Part shown: piece after piece, positions 43,645-51,298 of the stretch | Layout: each line of letters starts with the position of its first letter | Position numbering within the stretch: the first letter of the stretch is position 1 | NCBI GenBank assembly: GCA_019685555.1 | Contig: JABFQN010000007.1 | Coordinates: 1-64,000 of the forward strand | From: Candidatus Bathyarchaeota archaeon A05DMB-3 | GTDB lineage: Archaea > Thermoproteota > Bathyarchaeia > Bathyarchaeales > Bathycorpusculaceae | DNA length: 64,000 nt | Direction: 5' to 3' | Made by a program: the position numbers and the translations under genes | Notes under the pieces: generated by a model | What the model saw: only the letters and a program-made list of their open reading frames with translations | Databases searched by the model: none | What the model was told of the DNA's origin: nothing

Positions 43645-44511
43645 ATGTTCCTGCCGAAGAAGATTTTGGAAGAAAAGCTTAGGCGAATCTTAGCCGAAGA
43701 CTTGGGACAAGGCGACGTGACAACAGCCCTCATAGTTCCAGAAGGCTGCATTGCAGAAGCCGAAATGGTGGCAAAAGAAGCTGGCGTGATCGCTGGAATA
43801 GAAGAAGCCTCAGTGCTTGTCGGAAGTCTAGGCTTAAATTTTGAGGCTTACGTTAAGGATGGAAACGCAATAAAGCCGAAACAGGTTTTGATGAGGGTTT
43901 CAGGAGATGCCAGAATCATATTGTCTGCTGAACGGACAATTCTAAACATTGTTTCAAGAATGAGCGGCATAGCCACAGCCACAAGAAAGCTTGTCGAGAA
44001 AATCCGAAAAGCCAAATACAAAACAAAAGTTGCGTGCACAAGGAAAACTGCGCCTGGACTGCTTTATTTCGATAAAAAGGCTGTTCTCATAGGCGGAGGA
44101 GACCCTCACAGACTTCATTTAGACGATATGATTCTGATAAAGGATAACCACATTGCTATAGCTGGAAGCGTTAAAAAAGCCGTTAAAAACGCTAAGGAGA
44201 AAGCCTCCTTTAGCAAGAAAATAGAGGTTGAAGTGGCTAAAATTGGCGACGTTTTAGAGGCGGCTAAAGCTGGAGCAGACATAATCATGTTGGACAACTT
44301 TTCGCCTAAACAAGTGGAAGAAGCTGTTAAAATTTTGAAAAACGCTGGATATTATGAAAAAGTATTGTTAGAAGCCAGTGGCGGAATAACAGCCGACAAC
44401 ATTCTTGATTTTGCCTCGAAGGGAATAGACATAATCAGTTTAGGCGAAATAACCCACAGCGTAAAAGCCCTAAACATAAGCTTAGAAATCAAAAACACAG
44501 AAAGGGCTTAG
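43645..44511 (+). CDS. nadC: Nicotinate-nucleotide pyrophosphorylase (carboxylating)
   Basis: This 288-residue protein has EDLGQGDVTTALIVP, TILNIVSRMSGIATATRKLV, ACTRKTAPGLLYFDKKAV, GGGDPHRLHLDDMILIKDNH, VEVAKIGDVLEAAKAGADI and LEASGGITADNILDFA. It converts quinolinate and PRPP to nicotinate mononucleotide. nadA and nadB are not in the window. The 3' end overlaps the convergent SpoIIM-like gene by 4 bp. Confidence 0.95.
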   Translation: MFLPKKILEEKLRRILAEDLGQGDVTTALIVPEGCIAEAEMVAKEAGVIAGIEEASVLVGSLGLNFEAYVKDGNAIKPKQVLMRVSGDARIILSAERTILNIVSRMSGIATATRKLVEKIRKAKYKTKVACTRKTAPGLLYFDKKAVLIGGGDPHRLHLDDMILIKDNHIAIAGSVKKAVKNAKEKASFSKKIEVEVAKIGDVLEAAKAGADIIMLDNFSPKQVEEAVKILKNAGYYEKVLLEASGGITADNILDFASKGIDIISLGEITHSVKALNISLEIKNTERA

Positions 44512-45080
44512 GTGAAAGCGTGAATTATCGCCATTTCAATGGCTGCAGCTACCAGAAGCGTAATGGCGCATATAGAGATTATGATGCACGTGTTCACAAG
44601 CTCCCTTTTCCAATTACGCTTTATTATACGCCAGCTTAGCCAAGCGCTCTGAGCAAAGGCTGCAGAATATGCCAAAAACTCAAGCCATGTAAACGGAAAA
44701 ACGAATAAAAGCAGAAAAGTTAAGGTTGGATTTATGCCTTCAGCGATGCTTTCTGCTGCAATTACAACGCCAGTGCCGTATAACACATAAAATCCGAAAA
44801 GGGGACCTATAAACGGTATAAAGAATGAAAGGCATAAAACGAAATTGTTGCCGAAGATTAATGTTGTGCCGCGGAACATATCAGCGGATGAAACATAATC
44901 TTGCATCTGCTTAAGCTCCTCGTTGATTTCTGTTGCCTCCGAAGTGGTTAGGGGAGTTAGGACGCCTGCAATGGTTACAGCTATTGAAATGAGGAAAAAC
45001 ATTAGAACTGTGAGTATACGTCTTATTTTTGACGGAAACTTTGTCCAAATGTTTAAAGCCAAAATACGCCCTCTATCCAT
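44508..45080 (-). CDS. SpoIIM/DUF95 membrane protein
   Basis: This 190-residue protein has about four to five hydrophobic segments and NNFVLCLSFFIPFIGPLFGF followed by EGINPTLTFLLLFVFPFTWLE. This is the pattern of DUF95, to which SpoIIM belongs, with the conserved late P-x2-W-L/I-E. In archaea the role is unknown, probably membrane remodelling or transport. It lies 3 bp after the DUF4152-like gene and is likely cotranscribed with it. Confidence 0.8.
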   Translation of the reverse strand: MDRGRILALNIWTKFPSKIRRILTVLMFFLISIAVTIAGVLTPLTTSEATEINEELKQMQDYVSSADMFRGTTLIFGNNFVLCLSFFIPFIGPLFGFYVLYGTGVVIAAESIAEGINPTLTFLLLFVFPFTWLEFLAYSAAFAQSAWLSWRIIKRNWKRELVNTCIIISICAITLLVAAAIEMAIIHAFT

Positions 45081-45083
45081 GTT

Positions 45084-45785
45084 TTATGCTTTTCTGGTTA
45101 TCTTTAGTGCTCTGAAGCCTCTTGCGCATGGGTTTAGTGTTTCCGTAATATTAACTTTTTTTAAAATTCCGCTGATATCTGCTGCATAGCCTAAAACGTC
45201 ATGTTCCGCCGCCATCAAAGAGTAAACGTAAACCTTGTCTTCAAGGATTTTTGGCTGGCATTTTGAGGGCAGCCCAAGCATTAATGGCTCATTTTTTTCT
45301 AGAGCTTTTTCAGAAGCGTATAATATTGCGTGAGCTCCAGCTGTTAGCTCCGCAACCCTCACGGGAACACTTTCCTTTCCTATTGCTAAAACTTCCACTC
45401 CATATCTTTGTGAGATTTCGCCAGCAATTTTCCTTAACCTTGGAAGAATTTTTATAAGGTTGCTTCTCGCTTTGCTGGAGATTTTCATGTTTGAAAACTG
45501 TATTGGAGAAAGCTGTTCCAATGGAACCGCGCCTAAAGACATGTCAAGGTGAACGACGTCTGCTTTTGCCTTCGCAAGCAGTTCTTTGCAGAGTTCCACT
45601 TCAAACACTATAACTTCATGGCTGTTCACAGCGTCCGCAAAAATAGGCTTGGCTAAACATTTGCTTGGCTCTCTGTAAGGCGGCTTAACCAAGACAGAGG
45701 CTGTAGCCACAATCATTGTGGGTTCAAACTTTTCGTTTAAAATGGCTGATGAAGAATCAGCAGCAATTATCTTCAAAGATTCCAC
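45084..45785 (-). CDS. DUF4152-like archaeal protein
   Basis: This 233-residue soluble protein contains IIAADSSSAILNEKFEPTMI, VLVKPPYREPSKCLAKPIF and VVHLDMSLGAVPLEQLS, which I associate with DUF4152. The family is archaeal, and I recall an RNase H-like fold for a Pyrococcus member, with limited certainty. Acidic residues near the N-terminus (AADSS) and in HLDMS would suit such a fold. It is the first gene of a pair with the SpoIIM-like gene. Confidence 0.7.
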   Translation of the reverse strand: MESLKIIAADSSSAILNEKFEPTMIVATASVLVKPPYREPSKCLAKPIFADAVNSHEVIVFEVELCKELLAKAKADVVHLDMSLGAVPLEQLSPIQFSNMKISSKARSNLIKILPRLRKIAGEISQRYGVEVLAIGKESVPVRVAELTAGAHAILYASEKALEKNEPLMLGLPSKCQPKILEDKVYVYSLMAAEHDVLGYAADISGILKKVNITETLNPCARGFRALKITRKA

Positions 45786-45824
45786 CTCTCTTTACTAGGC
45801 TTTAAGAGAATTTAGCTCTACCGC

Positions 45825-46451
45825 TTATTCAGCAAATAATGCGTTAACTTTTAGGTGCACTCCTAAAACAAACATTTCAGAACTTTTCGCTCTACTCGCC
45901 TTAGGCTTTATAACCTTCACGTCTTTAAAGTGCTGTTTAACCTTGCTTGTAAAGTTTTCTAACATGTCTCCTTGAAAGACCTTTACAAAGAGGTTCCCCC
46001 GTGGCTTGAGAATTTCTAGGGCTATTTGCAAGGCTTTTTGGGCAAGGTCTATTTGGCGGGCGTGATCCAACTCCCATATTCCAGAAATGTTCGGCGAAGC
46101 GTCTGAAATCACCACGTCAGCTTTTCTGGGAATTATCTCCAATATTTGCCTAATTGTTTCCACTTCTGTTATGTCGCCTATGATTGTTCTAACGTTCCGC
46201 TCTGGGAAGGGTTCAATGGGTTTTAAGTCAACTCCCAAAACAAAGCCTTCAGCTCCAACGATTCTTCTTGCAGCTTGAGTCCAGCCGCCCGGTGCTGCGC
46301 CCAAGTCTACAACAACATCGCCTTCTTTGATGAAATGGTATCTTTCTACAGCTTGAAAGAGTTTGTAGGCTGCCCTTGAACGGTACTTCTCCTCTTTCGC
46401 CTTTCTATAATAATAGTCTCTTTTGCGTTCTTGAATCCAAGCTTTGGGCAA
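45825..46451 (-). CDS. rlmE: 23S rRNA 2'-O-methyltransferase, RlmE/FtsJ type
   Basis: This 208-residue protein has SRAAYKLFQAVERYHFIKEG, motif I VVDLGAAPGGWTQAA, VISDASPNISGIWELDHARQ and FVKVFQGDMLE, placing the K-D-K-E catalytic residues of RrmJ/FtsJ enzymes. It methylates a 2'-OH in rRNA; related Trm7-type enzymes act on tRNA, so the exact RNA is not certain. It follows the RPC34-like gene by 2 bp on the same strand. Confidence 0.92.
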   Translation of the reverse strand: MPKAWIQERKRDYYYRKAKEEKYRSRAAYKLFQAVERYHFIKEGDVVVDLGAAPGGWTQAARRIVGAEGFVLGVDLKPIEPFPERNVRTIIGDITEVETIRQILEIIPRKADVVISDASPNISGIWELDHARQIDLAQKALQIALEILKPRGNLFVKVFQGDMLENFTSKVKQHFKDVKVIKPKASRAKSSEMFVLGVHLKVNALFAE

Positions 46452-46453
46452 AA

Positions 46454-46831
46454 CTAGCTGTCACCTAATATTTTAAAGTCAGTTTCGGCTATGTGGAAAA
46501 GCCACTCTGTTAGTTTTTCGCAGTTTTGCGGGGTTACGGCGCCTGAGGGGCTGCATCTTTGGCTGTCGGGGCACATCATGCATGGGCAGTCAACTATGGA
46601 GTCTATGGACGCTGGAAGCCTTTTCGGGTAAAGCCTATAAGTCCATCTGCCGTTGCGGAGCTCCCTTTCTCTTCGTATTAACCCTTTGTCTTCAAGTTTT
46701 AGGGCTATGCGGGAACCTTCTCTGCTGCTTGCTCCGAGTTTCCTCCATAGTTCAGACTGGAGTAGCCCCTCATTACCAGAGTTCATTATTATTTGCAGCG
46801 CCTTTTGCTCTAAATCGTTAGGTTTTGGCAT
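46454..46831 (-). CDS. RPC34/RPC39-like RNA polymerase III-type subunit (winged helix plus Fe-S motif)
   Basis: This 125-residue protein has a winged-helix domain at about residues 8-66 (LLQSELWRKLGASSREGSRI), and then a cysteine set C82, C84, C87, C93, C104 ending NCEKLTEWLF. The spacing C-x2-C-x5-C-x10-C followed by a conserved EWL matches, as I recall it, the [4Fe-4S] motif of eukaryotic RPC39/RPC34. Archaeal homologues have been described in Crenarchaeota and Thaumarchaeota. It probably binds polymerase or initiation complexes. It is operonic with rlmE and divergent from Kae1. Confidence 0.75.
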   Translation of the reverse strand: MPKPNDLEQKALQIIMNSGNEGLLQSELWRKLGASSREGSRIALKLEDKGLIRRERELRNGRWTYRLYPKRLPASIDSIVDCPCMMCPDSQRCSPSGAVTPQNCEKLTEWLFHIAETDFKILGDS

Positions 46832-46924
46832 TTCTCCTTCCAGTCTTCCACGCTAATATATAGGTGTTCTCAAATAAAATATGTCTATCCAAAGATAAAA
46901 TAATTTAGGTTAAAGGCGGCTGAA

Positions 46925-47947
46925 ATGACACGGAGAAAACCCATGGAAGGCTGCTGCCTAGGCATTGAAAGCACAGCAGACGATTTCAGCGTTGGAATAG
47001 CAACCTTCAATGGAGAGATACTGGCGAACATTATAAGTGCTTACATGCCTCCTGAAGGGGGAATCCACCCTAGAGAAGCCGCAAGGCATCACGCAGAAAA
47101 CGCCAGCAAAGTCCTCGAAGAAGCCTTCAAAAAAGCTGGAATAAAACCTAAAGACTTGTCTGTTATAGCGTTTTCCCAGGGTCCCGGGCTTGGTCCTTGC
47201 CTTAGAACGGGTGCCACAGTGGCGAGAGCCTTAGCCTCCTATTTGGGTGTTCAGTTGGTGGGGGTAAACCATTGTGTTGCCCACATTGAAATAGGAAAGC
47301 TGAAAAACGATGCAGAAGACCCAGTTACGCTTTATGTTTCAGGCGGAAACACGATGGTGGCAGCGTTTGACGCTGGACGTTACAGAGTTTTCGGCGAAAC
47401 ATTGGACATTGCCCTCGGAAACTGTTTGGATGTTTTTGCAAGGGAGGCTGGACTGAGACAGAAACCCGGCGAACCTTTTGGAGCCATTGTTGAAAAGCTC
47501 GCTCGAAATGGGAGGCGGCTTATCCCGCTGCCTTACACCGTTAAGGGCATGGACATGTCCTTCAGCGGTTTATTAACAGCCTCCATAAACATGTTGAAAA
47601 AGGGAGACCTTAAACTTGAAGACTTATGTTACAGCCTTCAAGAAACCGCCTTCTCCATGGTGGTTGAGGTTACTGAGAGAGCCTTAGCCCACACAGAGAA
47701 AAAGGAAGTGCTTCTAACAGGCGGGGTTGCTGCCAACAGAAGGCTTCAAGAGATGGTTCGCTCCATAGCTGAGGAGCATGATGCAAGATTCTGCACTGTG
47801 CCAAAGGAGTTTGCGGTTGACAATGGGGCTATGATTGCATGGGCAGGCGTTCTAGCGTTCACTCATGGTGTTACAACGCCTATCGATGAAAGTTTCGTTA
47901 AGTTGAGGTGGCGGCTTGAAGAGGTTGAAGTTCCATGGGTGAAATAA
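46925..47947 (+). CDS. kae1: KEOPS subunit Kae1, tRNA threonylcarbamoyladenosine synthesis
   Basis: This 340-residue ASKHA protein has CLGIESTADDFSVGIATF, HPREAARHHAENASKVLEEA (metal-binding histidines), GPGLGPCLRTGATVARALA, YVSGGNTMV and LTGGVAANRRLQEM. It transfers the threonylcarbamoyl group to A37 of ANN-decoding tRNAs within KEOPS. The ATG of bud32 lies inside its last codons (13-bp overlap). In many archaea the two are fused; here they are separate. Pcc1 is 5 kb downstream; Cgi121 is not in the window. Confidence 0.95.
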   Translation: MTRRKPMEGCCLGIESTADDFSVGIATFNGEILANIISAYMPPEGGIHPREAARHHAENASKVLEEAFKKAGIKPKDLSVIAFSQGPGLGPCLRTGATVARALASYLGVQLVGVNHCVAHIEIGKLKNDAEDPVTLYVSGGNTMVAAFDAGRYRVFGETLDIALGNCLDVFAREAGLRQKPGEPFGAIVEKLARNGRRLIPLPYTVKGMDMSFSGLLTASINMLKKGDLKLEDLCYSLQETAFSMVVEVTERALAHTEKKEVLLTGGVAANRRLQEMVRSIAEEHDARFCTVPKEFAVDNGAMIAWAGVLAFTHGVTTPIDESFVKLRWRLEEVEVPWVK

Positions 47948-48594
47948 GTCCGCCGTTGCTGATGAAAAAGGGAGCAGAAGCCTGCCTATACTTGGCGGAA
48001 TGGCATGGCAGAAAAGTTGTAATGAAGAAGCGTTTACCAAAGGGTTATAGGCTTTCAGAAATGGACGAGCAAATCAGAAGCTACAGAACCATCCACGAGC
48101 CACAGCTGATACATGAAGCGAAAAGGGCTGGAGTGCCAACGCCGACAATTTTTTTGGTTGACGTGAAGAATTCCACAATTATAATGGAGTTTATTGAAGG
48201 TAAACAGTTAAAGCGATTGCTGAACGAGGTTTCCGAAAAGGATAGACTGCACTTATGCCGACAAGTTGGCGAGTTAATCGGCAAACTCCACAAACATGGA
48301 ATAGTTCACGGCGACCTAACAACCTCAAACATGATTCAAAGCTCCGACGGAAAAATCTTCTTCGTAGACTTTGGACTTGGCGAAAAGACAAAGGAGCTTG
48401 AAGCCCTAGGCGTAGATTTACACTTAATGAAGAGGGCACTGCAGAGCACCCACTTCAAATTTGCAGAAGAATGTTTCCAAAACGTTATTGAGGGATACTC
48501 AAGCGTTTTAGATGCTGGAACGGTGAAAAATGTTTTAGATAAAATAAGAGAAATAGAGAGGAGAGGTCGGTATATAGCTGAAAGGAGAAGCTAA
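47935..48594 (+). CDS. bud32: KEOPS subunit Bud32, atypical small kinase/ATPase
   Basis: This 219-residue protein kinase-like protein has LMKKGAEACLYLAEWHGRKV, VVMKKRLPKGYR, catalytic loop HGIVHGDLTTSNMI and FFVDFGLGEKT. It activates Kae1 in KEOPS. It overlaps kae1 by 13 bp, showing tight coupling. The usual eukaryotic-kinase activation loop is absent, as in all Bud32 proteins. Confidence 0.95.
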   Translation: MGEISPPLLMKKGAEACLYLAEWHGRKVVMKKRLPKGYRLSEMDEQIRSYRTIHEPQLIHEAKRAGVPTPTIFLVDVKNSTIIMEFIEGKQLKRLLNEVSEKDRLHLCRQVGELIGKLHKHGIVHGDLTTSNMIQSSDGKIFFVDFGLGEKTKELEALGVDLHLMKRALQSTHFKFAEECFQNVIEGYSSVLDAGTVKNVLDKIREIERRGRYIAERRS

Positions 48595-48596
48595 AT

Positions 48597-49007
48597 GTGA
48601 TAAAGACTGTTTGGTGTATAACCTTCTACGTTTCAAACTTGGAAAAAGCGGCAAAATTCTACGGGGAAACCCTTGGTTTGGAAAAGAAATATGAGTATTC
48701 CAGCTATGTGGGTTTTGAATGCGGCGGGGTTGAAATAGGATTAATCCCGAAACTTAGGGAAGGCGAGCATGTTCCGCCAAATTCGCCTTCGGTAGAGTTT
48801 CTAGTCGACGATGTGGAAAAGTTTTACAGCGAATTGAAGAGAAAAAACGTTAAGTTTGTTAAAGAGTTACACGATGAGCCTTGGGGCGGAAGACAAGCCA
48901 CCTTCACAGACCCCGACGGCAACATTCTAGAAATTGTACAAATCGACTGGGAAAAATACTTTAATGTGTCCGCAAAAGGAGCACAAAGAAAACGTGAGCA
49001 CAAATGA
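48597..49007 (+). CDS. Glyoxalase/VOC-family protein
   Basis: This 136-residue protein has the VOC pattern WCITFYVSNLEKAAKFYGET, then GFECGGVEIGLI and ATFTDPDGNILEIVQ. Metal ligands of the family (His, Glu) are only partly recognisable: the late glutamate is present in ILEIVQ. The substrate is unknown; the superfamily covers lyases, dioxygenases and resistance proteins. GTG 48597 starts 2 bp after the bud32 stop, and its stop overlaps the RdgB start as ATGA. Confidence 0.85.
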   Translation: MIKTVWCITFYVSNLEKAAKFYGETLGLEKKYEYSSYVGFECGGVEIGLIPKLREGEHVPPNSPSVEFLVDDVEKFYSELKRKNVKFVKELHDEPWGGRQATFTDPDGNILEIVQIDWEKYFNVSAKGAQRKREHK

Positions 49008-49591
49008 GTTCCAAATTAAAAGGCAAAGTCATATTCTTCGCCACAAACAACATCAACAAGTTCAATGAAGCCCGCAGGGTTTTAAGCCGCTACAAAATAG
49101 CCGTAGGCATGTTAAGAGTAAAAACGCTGGAAATTCAAAGCGAAAGCCTAGAAGAAATTGCAAAAAACAGCGCCATCCACGCTTTCCAACAGTGCCACCT
49201 TCCAATAATCGTTGAAGACGCTGGCCTATTCGTAGAAGCCTTGAAAGGTTTTCCTGGACCATACGCGTCATATGTTTACAAAACCATAGGAAACGAGGGT
49301 CTTTTGAAGCTTATGAAGGAAGCCACTAACAGAAGAGCACGCTTTCAATCCATGGTTGTCTACTTCTCTGAAGAACTAGAATCTCCCATATGTTTTAAGG
49401 GCGAAGTTTTAGGAGAGATAACCGAAACTGTTAGGGAAGGGTGTTCTGGTTTTGGGTTTGACCCCGTTTTCAAGCCTCTGAAAAGCGAAAAAACTTTTGC
49501 TGAAATGGACATTGATGAAAAAAATCTGTACTCGCATAGAGCAAAAGCCTTTCATAAGTTTGCAAGGTGGTATAAAAGCTTAAAAATCTAG
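49004..49591 (+). CDS. rdgB: XTP/dITP diphosphatase (RdgB/Ham1)
   Basis: This 195-residue protein has IFFATNNINKFNEARRVLSR, IVEDAGLFVEALKGFPGPYA, GCSGFGFDPVFKP and SHRAKAFHKFARW. It hydrolyses non-canonical purine nucleoside triphosphates to protect DNA and RNA. It is coupled to the VOC gene by a 4-bp overlap and belongs to the KEOPS-led transcript. Confidence 0.94.
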   Translation: MSSKLKGKVIFFATNNINKFNEARRVLSRYKIAVGMLRVKTLEIQSESLEEIAKNSAIHAFQQCHLPIIVEDAGLFVEALKGFPGPYASYVYKTIGNEGLLKLMKEATNRRARFQSMVVYFSEELESPICFKGEVLGEITETVREGCSGFGFDPVFKPLKSEKTFAEMDIDEKNLYSHRAKAFHKFARWYKSLKI

Positions 49592-49623
49592 ATGCCAACT
49601 GAAAATCTTGTGGAGGTTTTTCA

Positions 49624-50163
49624 TTGAGTGAAACATCCGCAAACATTCCAAAAGAGGTTATAATCGCTCCAAACGAGAGGGTTCTTATGGTTCTGGAGAG
49701 GCATTATGTTTCATATGTCACGATAGCAACCATAGGTCTCATAATAATATGGTTTATCACAGCTGGCTTGAGTCTAGCAGCGCCGCTGGAATATGGATGG
49801 GTTGTGTTTCCGATACAAGTGTTCGTATTTTTGTTTCTTCCTGTTCTGGTTTATGGGTTAGGCTACGTTTATGTTAAGGGACACCGCTACGTAATAACAA
49901 ACGAACGGATAATAATGTTCAGAAAATTCATCGGAATCCTTATGAGAACAGTAACCCATGACAAAATCACAGATATAATTGTTAACCAAGGTCCCATCGG
50001 TAGGCTTGTTAACTATGGTAGGGTTTCTCCCATTACAGCTGGTATGATTATGCCTATGGGAGCTGCAATATTCTCAATTTCAGGTGTTAAAAACCCCTAT
50101 GAGGTTAGGGATGCCATTGCAAAGCTTGTGAAAGAATTCAAGCCAAAAGGTGCCGAAGGCTGA
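49624..50163 (+). CDS. Membrane protein with bacterial PH-type domain, copy 1
   Basis: This 179-residue protein has two hydrophobic segments (about residues 30-75), followed by a bPH2-like domain: YVKGHRYVITNERIIMFRKF, then DKITDIIVNQGPIGRLVNYG. The role is unknown; such proteins sit in the membrane with a cytoplasmic PH-like fold. TTG start at 49624 with GGAGGT nearby. The next gene is a paralogue, overlapping by one base, so this is a tandem duplication. Confidence 0.82.
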   Translation: MSETSANIPKEVIIAPNERVLMVLERHYVSYVTIATIGLIIIWFITAGLSLAAPLEYGWVVFPIQVFVFLFLPVLVYGLGYVYVKGHRYVITNERIIMFRKFIGILMRTVTHDKITDIIVNQGPIGRLVNYGRVSPITAGMIMPMGAAIFSISGVKNPYEVRDAIAKLVKEFKPKGAEG

Positions 50164-50738
50164 TGGAAGCCCCGGAGCTTACCCGAAGATATGTATCGCT
50201 TCTTCAAGACGAAAAGGTTTTGATGACGTTGCAGAGACGTTACCCATCTATATTTTCCTCCATTTTATCAACCACGGGAGCAATGTTTCTTGTGTATTGG
50301 TGGTCGGTTGTTCGCTACATTACTCAATACTCTGGTTTTCTAATGGAATCGCTTTTAACCTTCCTTTATGCAGTTGTAATTGTTATTGCATGCATCTTCA
50401 TACTGATGGCACTAGTCGGATACTTTTATGTTAAGGGGCACCTCTATATCTTGACCAACCGACGCATCATTCTCTTTAGAAAGTTTATTACAGTTTCTGT
50501 TAGAGAGCTTACATATAACGAAATAACCGATATAATCATGAACCAAGGTCCCATCGCCAGATGTTTGAATTATGGTTCCATAACACCGTTAAGCCCGGGA
50601 GTTAGAGGCCTTTACACTCTTCCATACCCCTATTTTAGAAGGCCATCTTATGCAAGGGTTGAGTTAAAGGATGTCAGCGACCCACTTAGGATTATGAACG
50701 AGTTGTTTAAGCTAGCCCGTATCCATAGTTTATGCTGA
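50163..50738 (+). CDS. Membrane protein with bacterial PH-type domain, copy 2
   Basis: This 191-residue paralogue of the preceding protein has two hydrophobic segments, then YFYVKGHLYILTNRRIILFR and EITDIIMNQGPIARCLNYGS, which match the first copy nearly residue for residue. The N- and C-termini differ, with a proline- and tyrosine-rich insertion (LYTLPYPYFRRPSY) after the PH-like sheet. The start overlaps the previous stop (TGATGG). The two may form a heteromer. Confidence 0.82.
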   Translation: MEAPELTRRYVSLLQDEKVLMTLQRRYPSIFSSILSTTGAMFLVYWWSVVRYITQYSGFLMESLLTFLYAVVIVIACIFILMALVGYFYVKGHLYILTNRRIILFRKFITVSVRELTYNEITDIIMNQGPIARCLNYGSITPLSPGVRGLYTLPYPYFRRPSYARVELKDVSDPLRIMNELFKLARIHSLC

Positions 50739-50750
50739 AACTTTAAATAT
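50737..50750 (+). promoter_or_regulatory. BRE/TATA-like promoter for uS15
   Basis: GAAACTTTAAATAT reads as a purine-rich BRE followed by a TATA box, about 41-54 bp before the uS15 ATG. It overlaps the stop of the second PH-type gene. It gives a start of transcription near 50775 and a short leader with AGGGAT. Confidence 0.5.
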
Positions 50751-50790
50751 CCGTCTATCCTCGCTCTTATAGAATCTGAAAGGGATAAAA

Positions 50791-51231
50791 ATGCCAAAAC
50801 AGGAAAAGGGGAAATCCCACTCAACAAGACCAGTGAGCAAACGCCCTCCAAACTGGTGTAAATATCAGCCAGAAGAGGTGGAGGCGCTGGTTATTAAATT
50901 GGCTAGGGAGGGGCATCCTCCAAGCCGCATAGGCACTATTCTAAGGGACCAGTACGCTATCCCGCTTGTTAAGCCTTTAACTGGGAAAACCATAACGCAA
51001 ATTCTCCGAGAGGCTGATCTTGCGCCTTCAATACCTGAAGATCTTGGAAATTTGCTTAGGGAGGCGGCGCGGCTTTCAACTCATTTTGAGAAGCATAGGA
51101 GGGACTTGCATAATAAGCGGGCTTTACAGCTTGTTGAAGCAAAAATTCACAAACTTGCAAGATATTATAAGCGTGAAGGGGTTCTGCCCCCCAACTGGAA
51201 GTATGAGCCAAAAATAGCCTCCATAACCTAA
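50791..51231 (+). CDS. rps15: 30S ribosomal protein uS15 (S15p/S13e)
   Basis: This 146-residue protein has the archaeal/eukaryotic form of S15: KRPPNWCKYQPEEVEALVIK, LAREGHPPSRIGTILRDQYA and KIHKLARYYKREGVLPPNWK. It binds the central domain of 16S rRNA. It leads a run with the RecJ/GAN, Pcc1, SerRS and eS1 genes, an order I associate with TACK-type archaea. Confidence 0.96.
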   Translation: MPKQEKGKSHSTRPVSKRPPNWCKYQPEEVEALVIKLAREGHPPSRIGTILRDQYAIPLVKPLTGKTITQILREADLAPSIPEDLGNLLREAARLSTHFEKHRRDLHNKRALQLVEAKIHKLARYYKREGVLPPNWKYEPKIASIT

Positions 51232-51298
51232 ACTTTATGTTTTACCGTTTTAAATCCTTAAAAGCTGAACTGTTTTAAGTGAAATTCTACAATCTATC

